Shown here: piece by piece, positions 26,201 to 38,760 of the stretch
Numbering within the stretch: position 1 is the stretch's first letter
Layout: the number at the start of each line of letters is the position of its first letter
Origin: Colias croceus
Taxonomy: Eukaryota; Arthropoda; Insecta; Lepidoptera; Pieridae
Direction: 5' to 3'
DNA length: 64,000 nucleotides
NCBI RefSeq assembly: GCF_905220415.1
Contig: NC_059551.1
Coordinates: 7,512,001 to 7,576,000 of the forward strand
Notes under the pieces: generated by a model
The model's database searches: none
The model's input: only the letters and a program-made list of their open reading frames with translations
Told to the model about the DNA's origin: nothing
Made by a program: the position numbers and the translations under genes

Positions 26201-28340
26201 AGATCAAAGTTCAACAGTTAATATTTGTAACAAAAATAACAAATTGCATTTAATGCGTTTTATCATAAAACGTAATATGTTGGCATTGTTAAAAATACAT
26301 TGTGTTTATTTTATATTAAAAAGAAATTGTCGTATTTCAAAAATAAATTTCATAATGTGAACACTGGTTCGTTCAGATAAAAATCGTAAGTATACCTACG
26401 GGACATTTTACGACCGTCAAAAAAACGCCTGCTAAAGATTTAAAACGTGATTATTATACGATGAAAAGGGAAGTCGGTTCCCAAGGACATAATTCTGTAT
26501 TATATCTTTCAGACCTCACCATACGAGGGTTGAAATCACGTAGACTCCTTCGTGGGGGCACATTTAAATTTTAACTCTAATCCATACGATTATAAGGTTC
26601 AAAATACCAAAGCAATAATTTATTAGTTTACGCTGGCAATTCTTCCTTCTTGGAATGAAATAAATCCTAGGATTATTTGTTTTAAAAACAAGATTGATGA
26701 TTGCGAGGTGTGAAGTTTTCCCGCCATCATCTTAGATCTGTCAACATGTGACTAGTACCACAGATAACAACAAATGATTTATTTGTTTCACAGATACAAA
26801 AAGTGATGAATTAATCAAGAGTAGGTATTTTTTGTATTTTTAACCAAATTTACAAAATTCTTAGAAATATGTTATGCTAAAATCCTTATAATAGACTAAA
26901 AACCTTATATTAGAAAAAAAATCGTTAAAATCCTTATATAAGACGTTTTTATTAGATAAAAAACAACAAGCCACATTACAGATTTAACCCTATGAAGAAA
27001 ATCATAGAATTGTAGATAAATTCATGCTAATTGCTAATATTTAAACTTATGAAGATATTTTATTCACTTATTATACATTAAAGATAAATAGGTACACAAA
27101 ACGTATTGGATTTTATTTTTGACGCGCACCTTAGGATTTTATGTCTACTTTATATCACACATTTTATTCATCAGAAAGGGTAACCCGTCACCATGAAGAA
27201 CAATATTTTACATTTTATCCGCCTATATTTTGCTCACTCTTATACACTTAACATAAGGTTCAATGTCGCTTGATTTTCAGTTCACTACCTGCTGGTAGAT
27301 GGTATCTTCTGTCATCTGTCGATTCATCTCTCCCCATTTATCCATAAATAAAGATTATAATGTTAAACAAGAAGTTGTTTGTACAAAGACACCCTGATAT
27401 TGACATTGGTTTAACGTCGAGTGAGAAATTTCAGGATTTCAATGGCTCTGTGGTGAGATGGTTATCTTAAAAGATTTGATACGATCTGTGGTAATGGCGC
27501 TGATGTTCTTGTTTAAATAAGTGGCATATATTATGAGTTTATTGTAATAAAAAGTGGCATTGAATTTCATCCTTATCTCTCTCAATTTAAAACTAAGTTT
27601 TAACATTAAATTTTAAACTAAATAAATGAATAAACACAGCACTGAAAACATCCCGTTGTACCTACTCGAGTAGTTTGTTAAAAAATTACATTGCCTACTT
27701 AATACTGTTTTTGGGAAAATGTATTTATTTATTTATACTTTATTATCTTAGCTTAAACTAAGTACTATAATTGGCGGTCTTAACGCTTCAAGCGATTTCT
27801 TCCAGACAACCATTGGTAAAATTAAGGAATAAATATATGTACTTATATATATAAATGTAACATGCAAAAAGAAACTATTTTTTAGATTCAGTTAAAATTC
27901 TACATTCAGGTTTTTAGGTCTTCAATTATAAATGATCTAAGTGGATCACTGAATCATGAAAATATCGATTACTTTCACCAACATGCACCTAATAGCCCAC
28001 AATACGTAGTTGCAAAGATATGACCGCTATAAAGCATAGGGTTGCCACAACATTTTATTATTTCTATAGTGTTATTTTAAGCCTTATATAGTCTCATATA
28101 TCCTAACTAGCTTAACTTATTTTTTTCTTCAATAGGTATTCCAAATCCTAGCGAAGACAATCCATCAAAAACATCGTTAATATCTTCTCAATGGTGTGGT
28201 ATTGGTGTAAACAATTTAATTTACAAATTAATTAAATTTAAATTTAATTAAATAAAAATTATCCTCCCTTGTTGCTACTTTGTCATTCATAATTTCCTAA
28301 TCCTTGGATTCGCTAATTTAAAATAAACAATGTCATTTGT
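23282..28340. other. AT-rich stretch with small LINE-tail fragments
   Basis: A possible LINE 3' tail in minus orientation lies at 25829-25930 (starts tttatttatttatttcataa). A clearer one is at 27721-27870, with tttatttatttatactttat followed by ggcggtcttaacgcttcaag and ttcttccagacaaccattgg, recognised as the 3' end of a lepidopteran LINE. Two ggcgcc words lie close together at 23575-23597 and another at 23704-23709. No genes were recognised. Confidence 0.4.
27721..27870 (-). repeat. 3' end fragment of a LINE
   Basis: In minus orientation the fragment ends with a short AAATA-type tail. Internal words ccaatggttgtctggaagaa and ttgaagcgttaagaccgcc are typical of a dispersed lepidopteran LINE 3' UTR. 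No coding part is left. Confidence 0.45.
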
Positions 28341-29635
28341 TTAACCCTAGATAGCTAACGTTCGTCAAAATGACGAATACTGAATGAATATATCGCCATC
28401 TCTTTTTAACCGTTTCGGTTGTGCGTGTGCGATGTGAAACCAACTCAGTGCGAGCCAAGCTGCGTCGAACTGCGGTCGCGATTTAGCGGTAAGTTGCATA
28501 GTTTTTGAGATACCTACTACTGACTCGTCATTTTGACGAATGGTTAGCTTATGTGTAACTTTTTATAAATATTATTAGTGTTGATTTTTACTTGTTTTGT
28601 TTTAGTTATTCCGTTCAAAGTACAGAATGTCAGGGAGATCGAATATCACAGATGAGGCGATTGCTCGGGCGTTGGATGATGACGATTATTTCCCTTCGAG
28701 TTGTTGATGGATGATGTGGAAAGTGATTTTCAGGACGAGGTCTCGGACACTGATGAACCAATACTCACTGAAGAACATGATCGCACCTTCGCCTAATCAA
28801 TCTGATGAGTCACAAGAAGAGTCTTTATTAGCGTCCGATTCGATTATCCACGTGTCTCAGGCCAATATAAGACAAAACAACCTTACAAGTTACAAGTTAA
28901 CTTTAGTTGGAACTTTGAGGGCTAATAAAAGAGAAATTCCAGAAGAAATGTGGAACAACCGAACTAGACCAGTTGGAACATCCATGTTCTGCTATGATAG
29001 GCCACTTACTCTGTCATATAAACCAAAGCCGAGCAAGATGGTTTACTTGCTTTCGTTGTGTGACGAAAACGGAACCATAATCCAATCATCAAAGAAACCT
29101 AACATCCATCCTGGTTCAAACTCTCAATCAGACTTCGAAAATGTACCTACAAGGAAAATAAAGATTTGTGGCTTGTGTTCCTATAAAACAGACGCATGAC
29201 AAGAAACGTTTGCAACTGTTGCAAAGTGGCCATTTGCGGCGAGCATTCAGTTGGATTTTGTCCTAATTGTGCCAATAAAATATAACTTTTTAATATAATA
29301 ATACAAACATACATATTTTTACTTATATACTTAATAAAAATAATATAAGAAAAAAATGTAAAAGTTTTTGTTTTAATTGATTTAAGATTTATCTCATTTT
29401 TTGATCTCTTGTAACCATGTGCCATTAAGATTTGTTATTTTGTACTTAAAACTCTAAAAAATATTATATTTTGCTAAAAATATCTTTAATTTATATCCTG
29501 TAGTTTCTAATATAAAAATAATCTCGGATATAATTACATTAAATTTCATTAAAAACATATTTTAAATTTGTTCGTCAAAAAGTCGAATGGTTAGCATCTC
29601 ATGGTATTCTAGTAACGTTAGCTATCTAGGGTTAA
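28341..29635 (+). mobile_element. Internally deleted piggyBac-family transposon with TTAA duplications
   Basis: The element (28345-29631) is bounded by TTAA on both sides. Its ends are a perfect 18-bp inverted repeat, CCCTAGATAGCTAACGTT at 28345-28362 and its complement at 29614-29631. Subterminal repeats of TTTTGACGAATGGTTAGC type lie at 28531-28548 and, as a variant, at 29573-29596; a palindrome ttcgtca-aaa-tgacgaa follows the left end. TTAA targets and CCCTAG-type ends identify piggyBac. The total length of about 1.3 kb is well short of a full element because the transposase gene is mostly deleted. It could be mobilised only by an enzyme supplied elsewhere. Confidence 0.92.
28627..29285 (+). 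pseudogene. Broken piggyBac transposase: acidic N-terminus, short central piece, C-terminal cysteine cluster
   Basis: The frame starts at MSGRSNITDEAIARALDDDDYF (ATG 28627). An acidic segment then continues in a second frame (MDDVESDFQDEVSDTDEP, 28698-28790), and the reading returns to the first frame at PSPNQSDESQEESL. After a large deletion, the text LVGTLRANKREIPEEMW...GTSMFCYDRPLTLSYKPKP...MVYLLSLCDE matches the C-terminal part of the piggyBac DDE domain. A further frameshift near 29190 precedes the zinc-binding cluster CNCCKVAICGEHSVGFCPNC and the stop at 29283-29285; CGLC just before the shift belongs to the same cluster. The blocks normally holding the catalytic aspartates are missing. 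The gene is dead. Confidence 0.88.
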
Positions 29636-31800
29636 TAGTGAGTGCACTTAGCAATCGTAAATAATAAAATTCTCAAAAGTTGTAATAGCCAGCCCTATTA
29701 ATAACTGTTTACAGGTTCGACACAATTTCAACAAAAAATCTATAGGTGGGTGGTGAACATTGAAAAAAAATTTAATAAATTGGTCATTCATGTTTCACAA
29801 TGGTACTTTCAATTTGAAAGCGACAACATCTAATTCTATTCTTTATATTTTTTTATAGTCTGTTGACATCTAGAGACGTTAACAAGATTACAATACAATC
29901 GTAATTGCAAAAAAAAGTATATACGTTATAGAAAAATAACAATATTATATGCAAAAACAGAAGCAAAAAATTAGTTTCTTTTTTAGGAATATTTTATTAG
30001 TTTATCAAATGATAATAACTGTTAGGTATACATAAACTTGCTAGATCAAATAAACCTTCCATGATAATTCATACATTTCTCCATTTATTTTCATTTCATT
30101 TTGAATACAATAAAATCTATGTACACTTGCTAGGCTAACGTATCCCAGAGGTAATGCAAATTAAACGACAAAGCTTTATGTAATAAAATCTTAAATATGC
30201 TGATTTAAATGACCTTTCATTAAACTATTTAAAAGTATAATAAGACAACTATTTAACAAAACACAATTCCATAAAGGAAATGGAACGAAGTAGAAAATTG
30301 ATATTATATCTCGTTATCCCATCTTAAAGGATGTATAGAAAAAAAAACTTATCCATTTCATTAAATTTTATTACTTCCAAAGCGTATAATTAGTGATGAT
30401 TACGATCTACTAATAATTCACAGCATGCGTAGGCGATGATTTTATTTTAACATTAAATTAAGTATAACGGAGTTAATTTAAACAAAAGTAGACATTTTAT
30501 TACATAGTTTATGAGATAAATCAAGAACTGTAGGGATTAAAAATTTATCAGCTCAATCTTAAATAATACTATCATTATTTAAGGTATTTGTCTCTTTATA
30601 AAATTGATTGCATTACAATAATTTATACATAAAAAAAACTAAGTCACAAAATGACTAACTAAAGATATTGAACCTAAAAATAAATCAACGCATGAGTCTA
30701 GGCCGAAATCGTAAAATAGCGATAGGTTTACGATTTTGCATTTCATTGCTTGTTAAATAGTATCAATTTATATTCACTATGATATGAATAAGCAATGTAA
30801 TACAAATTTCTTGAATTAACACTACGCTTAGTACTAGAATAATATCAGTGCCCTAAATGTGACACACGTATGAGTCAGGCGGGATGTTCTAAATGGGATT
30901 TTTGTGTTTGAAGCTCCATTTGTTTAGTACAAGCTTTAATAAATGTGTTGTTTACTTTTATTGTATGTAAAATTGGATAATATTATTAGGTACTATTTTA
31001 TTATTTCATTCATTCAGAAGATAATTGTATTGAAATCATCGGATTTACCATTCATCATCGGAAATTATCGGATACAATTATTGATGATGATTCTAGAAAC
31101 ATTCATCACCTATACCACCACCATATCAAAGCATTGGGATTATGAACCTTTCTGATTGACAGACAATAAACGTACTTAATTTGGTGATAAATAATATCCC
31201 ATAATATTTCGTCCAGCTTCAGGCCTTTTCAATTTACTTGAAGACAATTTCCGGAGGCCATAGTTAATTTAATTTGAAATACGTTTACTGATTATCGTTT
31301 TTAGATCATAAATTTTACATTAATGCCTTCCAAATTGATCTTGACCTCTAACCAAATAAAATTTAAGAAATAATTCGAAAAGTACTACAGGAAATATTAA
31401 TTACTTTTTAAATGTATTCTGGTAGATATAATTATTCTGTCAGCGAACACATTTTAAAGCTTATAAGTTACAAAAGAGATTGCTCGAAATTTTCTAAGCC
31501 TAGATAGAAAATTTTAATTTCAACAATGCCATTTTTCATTCGCTTAATGTTTTCCTCAGTCAACGCTTGCATATTTATTTCCAGTATAAATTATAGTCCA
31601 AACCACAGAACTTCAGAATTTAATTTAAAGATCAACTATAACATCACGAGAACATTTAAAGACTCGACGGAGAGCCATCTGCAATCAATCAAGGCTCGTC
31701 TTATTTTGTCTGGGACTCTGTTACTTATTATATAAGTACCTACGTATAGCCCTCGTAAATGGGAAGTTTAAATAAAGCTGTGACTGTGGACGGCTTTTGA
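29636..31800. other. AT-rich stretch without recognisable features
   Basis: No coding region, RNA gene or repeat family was recognised. The small frames at 30943-31155 and 31526-31735 show no domain. Confidence 0.45.
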
Positions 31801-33055
31801 CATTAGAGTATGGCCGCCAAAAATTGTACATTCAAGAAAAAAAAAATGTCCTTGTCATTTTATATAGCACCAGATTTTTTTATATAGTAATTATGGTAGT
31901 TTTTAAATAGTTTCAGCTTCACTATGTTATATTTATCATTATATTAATAATTTAAATTAATTTTGAGTGCCTTTAACAAGCTCAATATTTTTTTTTTTGA
32001 AATGCTTATTTTCCTTTCCATACTAAAATCATATGTCCCACTTAGTCATCTCACACTTTGAAGTCACAAAATTATGCAAAAATCTATTGATACCTGTAAA
32101 ATTTTGGTATTTTTAAATTATTCTGTAAACTTGTGGATAGTTTTAACAAGTTCTAATAAAAATAACATAAAAGAAATTAATATAAAACTCACTTAAAACT
32201 ATGTCTCACTTTTTTTCACGAATGATACTTCACGCACGGTTACCATAAAATAACACCCTAAATAACTAGATATCCAAGCCACAAAAATATTTTTAAGTAG
32301 TGACAACACCGATTTACATGTTGGCCAACCTTTAGTAAAAAAATCGCCATTCTGTTACTGTCAAAGTTAATCGAAAGGTAGTCGGCATTTTTGCTTCGCA
32401 ACATTTTAATAATTTTGAGTGAGAATTATGCAAGGTAAGAATACAAATTTACTATATTATTTAAATTATGTGTGTAGCTTTAGTGTTCTAGTAACAAATC
32501 AAACTATGCGGCGTCTTATTACTACAATACTTTGGCGAATAAAGGCTTTTTAGGTTATGTCCAACCATATTTTTATTCACGAATGATACCATGTGTTACT
32601 ATTGTGTTACGTAACATCCGTGAGCGGCTCTTAGGGGTAGTACTCACTAGAGAATCTAAAGTTAAAAATTTACTTTTTTACATAAAGAGAACCCACTTCA
32701 AAAACTATCATGTTTCGGAAGTTAGTAACTTTTTTACTATAATAATTCGTATTCGTAATTAATATCATAAGTTGTGAATGATTTTTGCATTTGTAAGTAT
32801 TATAGAAATACAAAATTTGAGAAATAAAACTTTTTCTTTAATATTTAAATTTGTTTTATTGAGTTTTAAAGTAATTTAATCAAATAATTTAATTAACAAT
32901 ATAAAACAGAAATGTAAAAAAAATCTCCTGCATTATTAGTTGTAATGTACACTAGGCTTAACAAAATCACGTATGTTACTATCAGTCACGTATGTTACGG
33001 TGTGTTACGATTTCACGACTGTTATTGTACAATATTTGGCGGCCATACTCATTAG
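31801..33055. mobile_element. 1.24-kb inverted-repeat DNA transposon of unassigned superfamily, 6-bp target duplication
   Basis: The element 31807-33049 has 23-bp ends matching at 22 positions, beginning AGTATGGCCGCCAAA. CATTAG flanks it on both sides (31801-31806 and 33050-33055). Internal repeats include ttcacgaatgatac at about 32217 and 32578 and a cluster of tgttac words at 32972-33010. In the middle ATGCAAG is followed directly by a consensus splice donor, GTAAGA (32428-32440), which may be the first coding exon of a lost transposase gene. No transposase domain is recognisable. The ends and duplication are seen directly; the element type is left open. Confidence 0.75.
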
Positions 33056-33197
33056 TCATTTGACGTCTGGATTATTAATTTCCGCTAGTCTCTCGAAATA
33101 TTTCAAAATGTGGATAATTAATAAATATAAAAATTTGAGTTTATTACGTTATTAATTTATTATAGACAGCAGAAGTTTCCGAGTTTCCGTTTTTCTA

Positions 33198-33262
33198 AGC
33201 AACTTTTTTAAGAAGTAACTTCTTTTTAAAAAGTAACTTCTCTTTAAGTAGTAACTTCTCTG
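33198..33262. repeat. 18-bp tandem repeat, agtaacttct units
   Basis: The word agtaacttct recurs at 33214, 33232 and 33250, giving an exact 18-bp period, with a degenerate earlier unit at 33198. Each unit contains the palindrome agaagt-a-acttct or a variant. The array is framed by tttccgag (33176-33183) and its complement ctcggaaa (33273-33280). Confidence 0.75.
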
Positions 33263-33280
33263 TATAAGAAGTCTCGGAAA

Positions 33281-34467
33281 GTATTGCTCAAATAATTAAC
33301 AAAATTAATATTAGATAACGGAAAACCTTTGTTTACATACTAATAAACATGTTTAAAAACACAATCAAAACATTGCGATGGTAGATTTTCCTTTCAATTT
33401 AATTAAATATGTTGCAAATGTCCTTATACAAATTGTCGATACGTTAGTCCGAGGGATGGCTTAAAATTCCTAACATATTACTAAAACAATAAAGTTTAAA
33501 CAATCGATACGTGTCTTAAATAAAACATGTGCTAACATCCCAGTGCCACGTGTTGTGTTTTTGTCCGAATTCCTTTGGTAAGGACTAGCCAAAAACTGAA
33601 CCATTGTTCGATGATGTAGGTATGTGGGATTCACTTAAGATCTTGTATTTGCAGTTAGATTTTACTATTGAATAAACTATTATTATTCATTGGTTTTGAT
33701 AGATTTGATTTTTTATCAAATTATTTATTTTGTACATAAGATAATGTTGATGCTTCTTTTTTTAAAAGTTTTGCTGTCATGCAATTGATGAAAATCTGAT
33801 TCCCTTATATTAAATATATGTAGTTAACGAAATATAACCTTTGCGTAGTTAATCATCTTTCATTACACCCGCACATTACAAGCCCCTACAAGACGTAGGT
33901 ATTATTTAAAAAAAGTCGGAGTAGGTATCCATAATATCAAACGATGAATAATACTCAAATATATTTCAATTTGATGTAAACTTTGTATTGTGTTTGTTTG
34001 TATATATTATTCGATCACTATAACCATACGACAGAAAAGTTAATACATAGTAGGTACTGTCCATACTTAGATAGAAAATACCTACATGTTTAACAACATT
34101 ATTAAACTAAAAGCAACAGATATAATTTGAATAAATGGAAATACAATTGAATTATGCATATTATTCAATTTACTTTCTCCATTATCGAATTACCTAATAA
34201 TATCTATTATCCATTTATGAACACTTATATTTGAACGGCTAATAGCTTTAAATAATAACTAAGTATTAGAAATTGGCAAACACGTATGTAATAATATTTA
34301 GTAACAATGAATTACGCATAAAATAAATGTGTTTCTTTATAAATAGCCTATTTATAAATAACGCTAAAATGTTAATATAATGTTTAGCAAATTACGAAAG
34401 AAAAAAGTAATTCTAACGGTCATTAATTGATTTCTGTGCCCGTATATTCTTTCTTTATTCAATCTAT
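33281..34467. other. AT-rich stretch without recognisable features
   Basis: No gene or repeat was recognised. Confidence 0.45.
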
Positions 34468-34586
34468 TCTATACATATAATAAATCTGTAGAAGGGTCAA
34501 TTCTGTACATTGAAAATATTGAAAAAATAAATAGCAGGGGGTGTTACTGGATCGATACCAAACCCAAATATGTGATTAAAAAAATT

Positions 34587-34643
<57 letters not shown>

Positions 34644-34980
34644 ATGTGAAGACATCACGTGAAAACTAACGGTTCGATTTCGATGAAACTTGGTATAATT
34701 ATACCTTATTATCCTGGGCGTAAAATAGGATACTTTTTATCCTGGAAAAATACGTAGAAAAAAATTAATCTTAATTTTTCAGTTTTATCCATAGACGTTG
34801 TTCCGTAGAACCGCGAACACACGTTGCGTATTATTATAGGCCTAGCCGTATTTGGGAATTGGGTCCAATAGATATTTATGAGATGTTATTGTCAGAGGTA
34901 GGTACCTACTCTAAATGGAGAAATAAACCATCCACGCGAAGACCGACATCCGCGCGGACGGAGTCGCGGGCGGAAGCTAG
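34468..34980 (+). mobile_element. Longer non-autonomous Helitron with (GTCT)n array
   Basis: The element starts TCTATACATATAATAAATCT and ends gcgggcggaagCTAG, with T after it. Just before the end is a GC-rich potential hairpin around ccgcgcggacggagtcgcgg. The interior contains the phrases 'actggatcgataccaaaccc' and 'cgatttcgatgaaacttggt', and a long (GTCT)n run. The TC start, CTAG end and 3' hairpin are Helitron hallmarks. No Rep/helicase coding sequence is present. The exact first base is uncertain by one or two positions. Confidence 0.75.
34590..34643 (+). repeat. (GTCT)n microsatellite, about 13 units
   Basis: An uninterrupted tetranucleotide run lies inside the Helitron. Such arrays are common at this position in these elements and probably vary in length between individuals. 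Confidence 0.95.
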
Positions 34981-36885
34981 TCTATAATATAAATTTAGAC
35001 CAACGAAATTTTAGAAAATTGATTTTTAAATATTAATCGATAGATACCTGTCTCATGTATCATTCAGATTGAAGTCCTAATAACAAGCTATAATGATGTA
35101 ATGTTTGATAAATAAAGTTTACCGTTTGCCAGTTATAAGTTACAATGGTATATATAATATTAAAATGCAGACGGCATTTAATGCAGTAACGTGACGTACT
35201 ACCGAATTCAATTTTATTATTTTGTTTTCTGCGAAAAAAATGCAAAAGCTTACATACTTGTGATTTTTTAAATAATGTTATCTTATATTACCTTCCTTTT
35301 ATTAGGCACTTTTTAAAACATGTACCTAAAATATCCCGAAACATGCCCAAAACAAACCTTTAATGTAATCCGTAGAAGCTACAAAGTCAGAGTCTTACAC
35401 TGAGCCATCACTGGCCTACTTTTTTCCAGAATAAAAATAAAAACAATCTAACATATCGTGTTATGTATAATTGGTAAAGTTTTCCAATACTAAAGAACTC
35501 TAAAACACCATTAGAATCGGTATATATATTATGGTCACGTACACGCAACGTCCACTTTCTCTCGGCTCGCTTTCATATTAAGTGCATATACTTAATCGTA
35601 ATTTAGGGTCGAAACACTAGTAGATATAATAATTCTGACAATTTCATTATAAACTACTAGCCGTGTAGTTTCACTTGATATGTTAAATAACTTGCTTATA
35701 AGATTGCCTTGAGCTTCTTTTTGAGAATTACATAATTTTCATAGATTTTCTCAATTCTGAGACATCAGTAATCTATACGAAATAAGCTGTATTTAATTAA
35801 TAGCTTTATTCAATTTAGATATATATCAAACTATAAATCTTCTATTATATCGAAAAAGGGGCAAAAACAATCACATTTAGAATCCATAACTGATCAATTG
35901 AGTAAGTATCTACTACATATTTCCTAGCTTTCATAAAATTACAGACCGCAAATAAATTCCTACATCCATTACTAAGATCGTCAGGATCGTGATCATTTAT
36001 GTAATAACTTGAAGCTGTATTGTTTACAAGTAGGAGTAAGGAATTACTTAAAATGCCATAAACATGACAAACGTAATAGTTTAAGCCATCCGTGTAATCC
36101 CACAGAATGAGTCAAACAAATTCTCATTTCTTACGTAACGCATTCTCTACCCTTATTAGTGCTTTGTTTATCAACAACAGTATTATTGTACTTACTTTAA
36201 CAGTATTTTATTAGAAAAGTTCGAATAGTTTTTGTAATATATGCTACCAAGAGATGAGCCTGTGTTTTAGTATTTTTAAAGTTGTCCCATAAGTTATTAA
36301 AAGTAGAAAATATTTTATCTTTAAGACTTACGGCCGGTTTCTATATTGAGTATTTAACGTTGCTAATTGCTAAACATTTTCTTGTATCTGACATAGCCTT
36401 TCCTTTAATCAAATCAATTCTCAATTCAGAAAACGGCAGTTAGTTTAGCTTAGTTTTGCGCAGCGATCTAGTGATGAACACTACTTGATCGAATTTCGTG
36501 ATAAATTAGCCACACAAATCAGATTTGTCGGCATCTTGCGAGTTCTGTTCAAAGTCTATTTACAATTTACAGGGTTCCTTTTACTTTCTAACTACGGAAC
36601 CAAACGACGGCGAAAGTTTTGTAAAGCGCGTTAACCACAAAAGATACTTAGTGATAAGTACGCGGCTTTTCGGCGACACGACTTTTTAATGTTCGAAACT
36701 TTATATGTTCCAAAACACTATAAGAAAAGAAATGTTGCCTGTAATATGTATAGCAAAATGTGTGCAGTAACATGTGGGGTAAAAGATAACATATTATCTT
36801 TGTTTTAGTGACCAATTCCTTTGCGGATATTCCGGAAGACAGATAACCTTAGTTATGATCAGAGCCTTGCTGGAATTAAAATTAT
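34981..36885. other. AT-rich stretch without recognisable features
   Basis: No gene or repeat was recognised. A small GC-richer spot near 35540-35575 has no visible signature. Confidence 0.4.
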
Positions 36886-36887
36886 TT

Positions 36888-36985
36888 TACTTGTTTCAAC
36901 CAAAATTCGAACCTAGAACCTGTCCAGGTCGGTTCTATGCTCGGACGTTTAACTTCTCTACCAAGCAGTTCATCAAACTAGGCTA
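36888..36985 (-). repeat. Possible tRNA-derived SINE head or decayed tRNA
   Basis: On the minus strand the text contains TGGTAGAGAAGTT, resembling a Pol III A box, and about 45 bases later GGTTCGAATTT, close to a B box (GGTTCGANTCC). The sequence between does not fold into a clean tRNA. No second copy is in the window to define a SINE family. Confidence 0.35.
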
Positions 36986-37929
36986 CTGCATACACACACG
37001 CACACTCTTCATGTAAATGTTAAAAGTACTCATTATGCATGTTACGACCTTTGACATAAAATTGGTCAGTCTAGAAATGTTCCCAGTAAGCATTAAGTTT
37101 TTGCAGTCATTTCCTGCTTCACACGAATCTTCACAATACCGGTGGTAAGATTATTTAGGATGTAGGTAATCTATGTTGAAATTATACAGTATTACAGTGA
37201 CTAGTTTAAATTCTTCCAAATATCACGCTATTGTTAGGTTTTTGACCTCAACACACACATAGGTATTTAATGATAGCACTTACGAAATTATTTAGAGAAT
37301 GAACATAAAATAAAATACTCACAACACTTTTATAATAATCATAAGACACAAACCAAAAAGGAACTCTCACTTCACTTCACCAATTCAAAAGAGTTGACGA
37401 CTTTGTATTGATATAAACATCCTAAGTTAAAACTCATTATTGACCGTCGAATTGGTAGATATATCTTCTTCTATTACTACTACTACTACTAAATCTACTA
37501 CTATCAATTGCTGTAACTACAAACTTGGTACTCCAGAATAGTTAAAAATGCAATATTCTTACTCTAGTCACAGAAGGCTACAAAAAACGGATCCCAAAAC
37601 CAAGCATTAAAAGTCGGAATTCCTCTCATATTCCATGTCCCAAATAAGGATGATTACACACGTATCATTAAGGTCCGTTACAAGAAGTTCAAATTACTGC
37701 GGTCACAGAATGGGCCCGAATCATTCTGTGGTTTTATCTATCACTTATGATAATGCTATGTAGGATGTCGGTCAAGCGGTTATTGAAATTATATTCTACG
37801 GAATATGTAAACCTCGACCTATTTGGGATTAGGGATTAGATTACCGTGTATTTATAGAAAAAACAATGTATTGTGTCTTGAAAAGGATTTTTATATATTG
37901 TTAAGAAAATGTGTGTGCTAGAAATATTT

Positions 37930-38600
37930 CGATTATACATATCTAGACACGCGGCAGCGTGTCAAGCCGAGTTCAAGCGAAGAGAACTGGCGAGCAGCAG
38001 CCGTGTGTATATTTACACGAACCATTTCGAGCCACTTTTCACCCCCTTATAACTCAAAAACTATTTAAGTTAAATAAACCAAATTTGGTACATATCAAGA
38101 GGACCTCAAGATAAACAAGAACCTTAAATTTCATAAATACAGATTAAACAGTTGCGTAGATATTAATATATTGCATAATATCCAAAAATCGCAATTTTTA
38201 AGACTGACTGACTTATAGACATATACAAAACCTAACCCACTTCCAGATGACCTAGAAAGTTCAAATTTTGTAATCAGCTAGGTAATAGTGAGTGTACAAA
38301 GGAAAAAATCAGAAAACACTGAATTTATTTGTATTTAATTTTTTTTTCAATGACATTAATTTTGTTTGTATGGAAAAATGGAAAAGTTTAAAAAAATAGA
38401 AAATAGTATATTCACCTTACTAGTCTGAAAAAATAGATCAAAACTAATCAGTGGCCGAAAAAAATTTTGAAATCCATCAATAAATGACTGAGATATAGAT
38501 TATTGAAGTTTACATATTTTAGGACGAAACATCTGTAGATTCGAAGCGCCTCTGACATCACATTCACTCGCGCTAGTATCGCTAGGGCGGATTACTTCGA
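37930..38600. repeat. Old dispersed repeat ('acccccttataactcaaaaactat' type)
   Basis: It contains words I recognise from a widespread lepidopteran repeat: gagccacttttcacccc, cataactcaaaaactat-like text, aaaacctaacccactt and gatgacctagaaagttcaaa. The interior includes aaatcgcaatttttaagact. Ends are not defined and no coding capacity is seen. Identification is from memory of the family, not from a second copy in the window. Confidence 0.4.
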
Positions 38601-38760
38601 TTGCATGATTTCTTTATTCAAAACTGTTATTAAACGTAAAATAAAAGAAAATTGTAATAAAAATATTGCCCTTATTGCTCATACAGTTAAAAATTATATA
38701 TAATTTTACATATATTCACATTTATTTATTCTTTATTTATGAGTATTAGTTTTAATTTCA

